Source: Nonomuraea maritima
GTDB taxonomy: Bacteria; Actinomycetota; Actinomycetes; Streptosporangiales; Streptosporangiaceae
Assembly: GCF_900100395.1 (NCBI RefSeq)
Contig: NZ_FNFB01000001.1
Span: 620,001-684,000, forward strand
Direction of reading: 5' to 3'
DNA: 64,000 nt
The notes beneath the pieces are model-generated. The model saw only the letters and a list, made by a program, of their open reading frames with translations, did not search any database and was not told the DNA's origin. The first letter of the stretch is position 1. Each line of letters opens with the position of its first letter. Below are positions 63,676 to 64,000 of this stretch, one piece after another. The position numbers and the translations under genes are program-made.

Positions 63676-64000
63676 GCCCGGTCTTCTCCGCCGACCTCCG
63701 GCCCCTCGTAGGGGCCTTCGTCGGCCTTGCGGTACGGGTCGGCCTCACCGGCGTAGGAGGCGGCCTCGGCCTGCCGCGCGACCTCGGCGTCGCGCGCGCG
63801 GGCGGCGAGGATGAGGTCGTCGAGGTGGCGGGCGCTGTCGGGCAGCGGGTCATGCTTGAACGTCAGCGTCGGCGCGAACCGCACGCCGGTCTGGCGGCCC
63901 ACCTCGGAGCGGATGATGCCCTTGGCGCTCTCGAGGGCGGCCGCGCTGTCGGCGCGTTCGGCGTCGGAACCGAACACCGTGTAGAAGACGGTCGCATCGC
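63672..64000 (-). CDS. rbfA: Ribosome-binding factor A, N-terminal part missing
   Basis: Partial at the right edge; about 108 C-terminal residues are visible. The edge reads DATVFYTVFGSDAERA, the conserved beta strand of RbfA, followed by GIIRSEVGRQTGVRFAPTLT and PDSARHLDDLI. It helps mature the 5' end of 16S rRNA in the small subunit. The tail after residue HLDDLI is acidic and longer than in many bacteria. The order rbfA-nrnA-truB is conserved, with infB expected beyond the edge. Confidence 0.93.
   Translation of the reverse strand, partial: DATVFYTVFGSDAERADSAAALESAKGIIRSEVGRQTGVRFAPTLTFKHDPLPDSARHLDDLILAARARDAEVARQAEAASYAGEADPYRKADEGPYEGPEVGGEDRA

Overview
The window is very GC-rich with strongly GC3-biased genes, frequent GTG starts and many 4-nt ATGA/GTGA stop-start overlaps. 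The order of its housekeeping genes (ftsK, rodZ-like, rimO, pgsA, cinA, clgR; rnj-dapA; dapB, M16 peptidase, pnp, rpsO, ribF, truB, nrnA, rbfA) is the actinobacterial one. I read it as a chromosomal segment of a filamentous actinomycete, perhaps Streptosporangiales-like, but the species cannot be fixed from sequence alone. No rRNA, tRNA, CRISPR array or transposase was found.

1-8.6 kb: an amino-sugar / cell-wall scavenging locus. A ROK regulator, a VanX-type D-Ala-D-Ala dipeptidase and a GCS2-family ligase (partial at the left edge) face an ABC importer (lipoprotein plus two permeases, no ATPase), a NagZ-type GH3 N-acetylglucosaminidase and a second ROK regulator. 8.8-17.2 kb: an Rrf2 regulator, then a co-directional set of NCS1 permease, hydantoinase/oxoprolinase-type protein, three tandem DUF917 paralogues and a PucR regulator, probably for uptake and ring opening of a hydantoin-like N-heterocycle. 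17.5-24.8 kb: Nei-type glycosylase, then the conserved block clgR, cinA, pgsA, rimO, rodZ-like, ftsK on the minus strand.

24.9-40.8 kb: accessory DNA between ftsK and rnj. It holds a SpoIIE-type phosphatase and a hexuronate/aldarate catabolic set: aldose 1-epimerase, LacI regulator, uronate dehydrogenase, ABC importer (again without ATPase), IclR regulator, ketoglutarate-semialdehyde dehydrogenase, glucarate dehydratase and a barrel-like protein of unknown function. Three copies of a 16-bp palindrome, GTYCAYRTAYRTGRAC, sit in front of the ABC operon, the iclR gene and the dehydratase/dehydrogenase pair, defining a candidate IclR regulon. Two LacI-type boxes precede lacI. Two gene-free stretches (34.2-35.2 and 40.8-42.1 kb) contain minisatellite-like tandem repeats and a family of hairpins with covarying stems.

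42.1-54.3 kb: rnj-dapA, then accessory genes (GntR, RadC, a diiron ferritin-like protein, EamA exporter, MocR, GNAT proteins) and a menA / adenosine-deaminase-family pair that may serve futalosine-type menaquinone synthesis. 54.5-64 kb: the conserved dapB, peptidase, pnp, rpsO, ribF, truB, nrnA, rbfA run on the minus strand, with a TRM11-like methyltransferase inserted on the plus strand.
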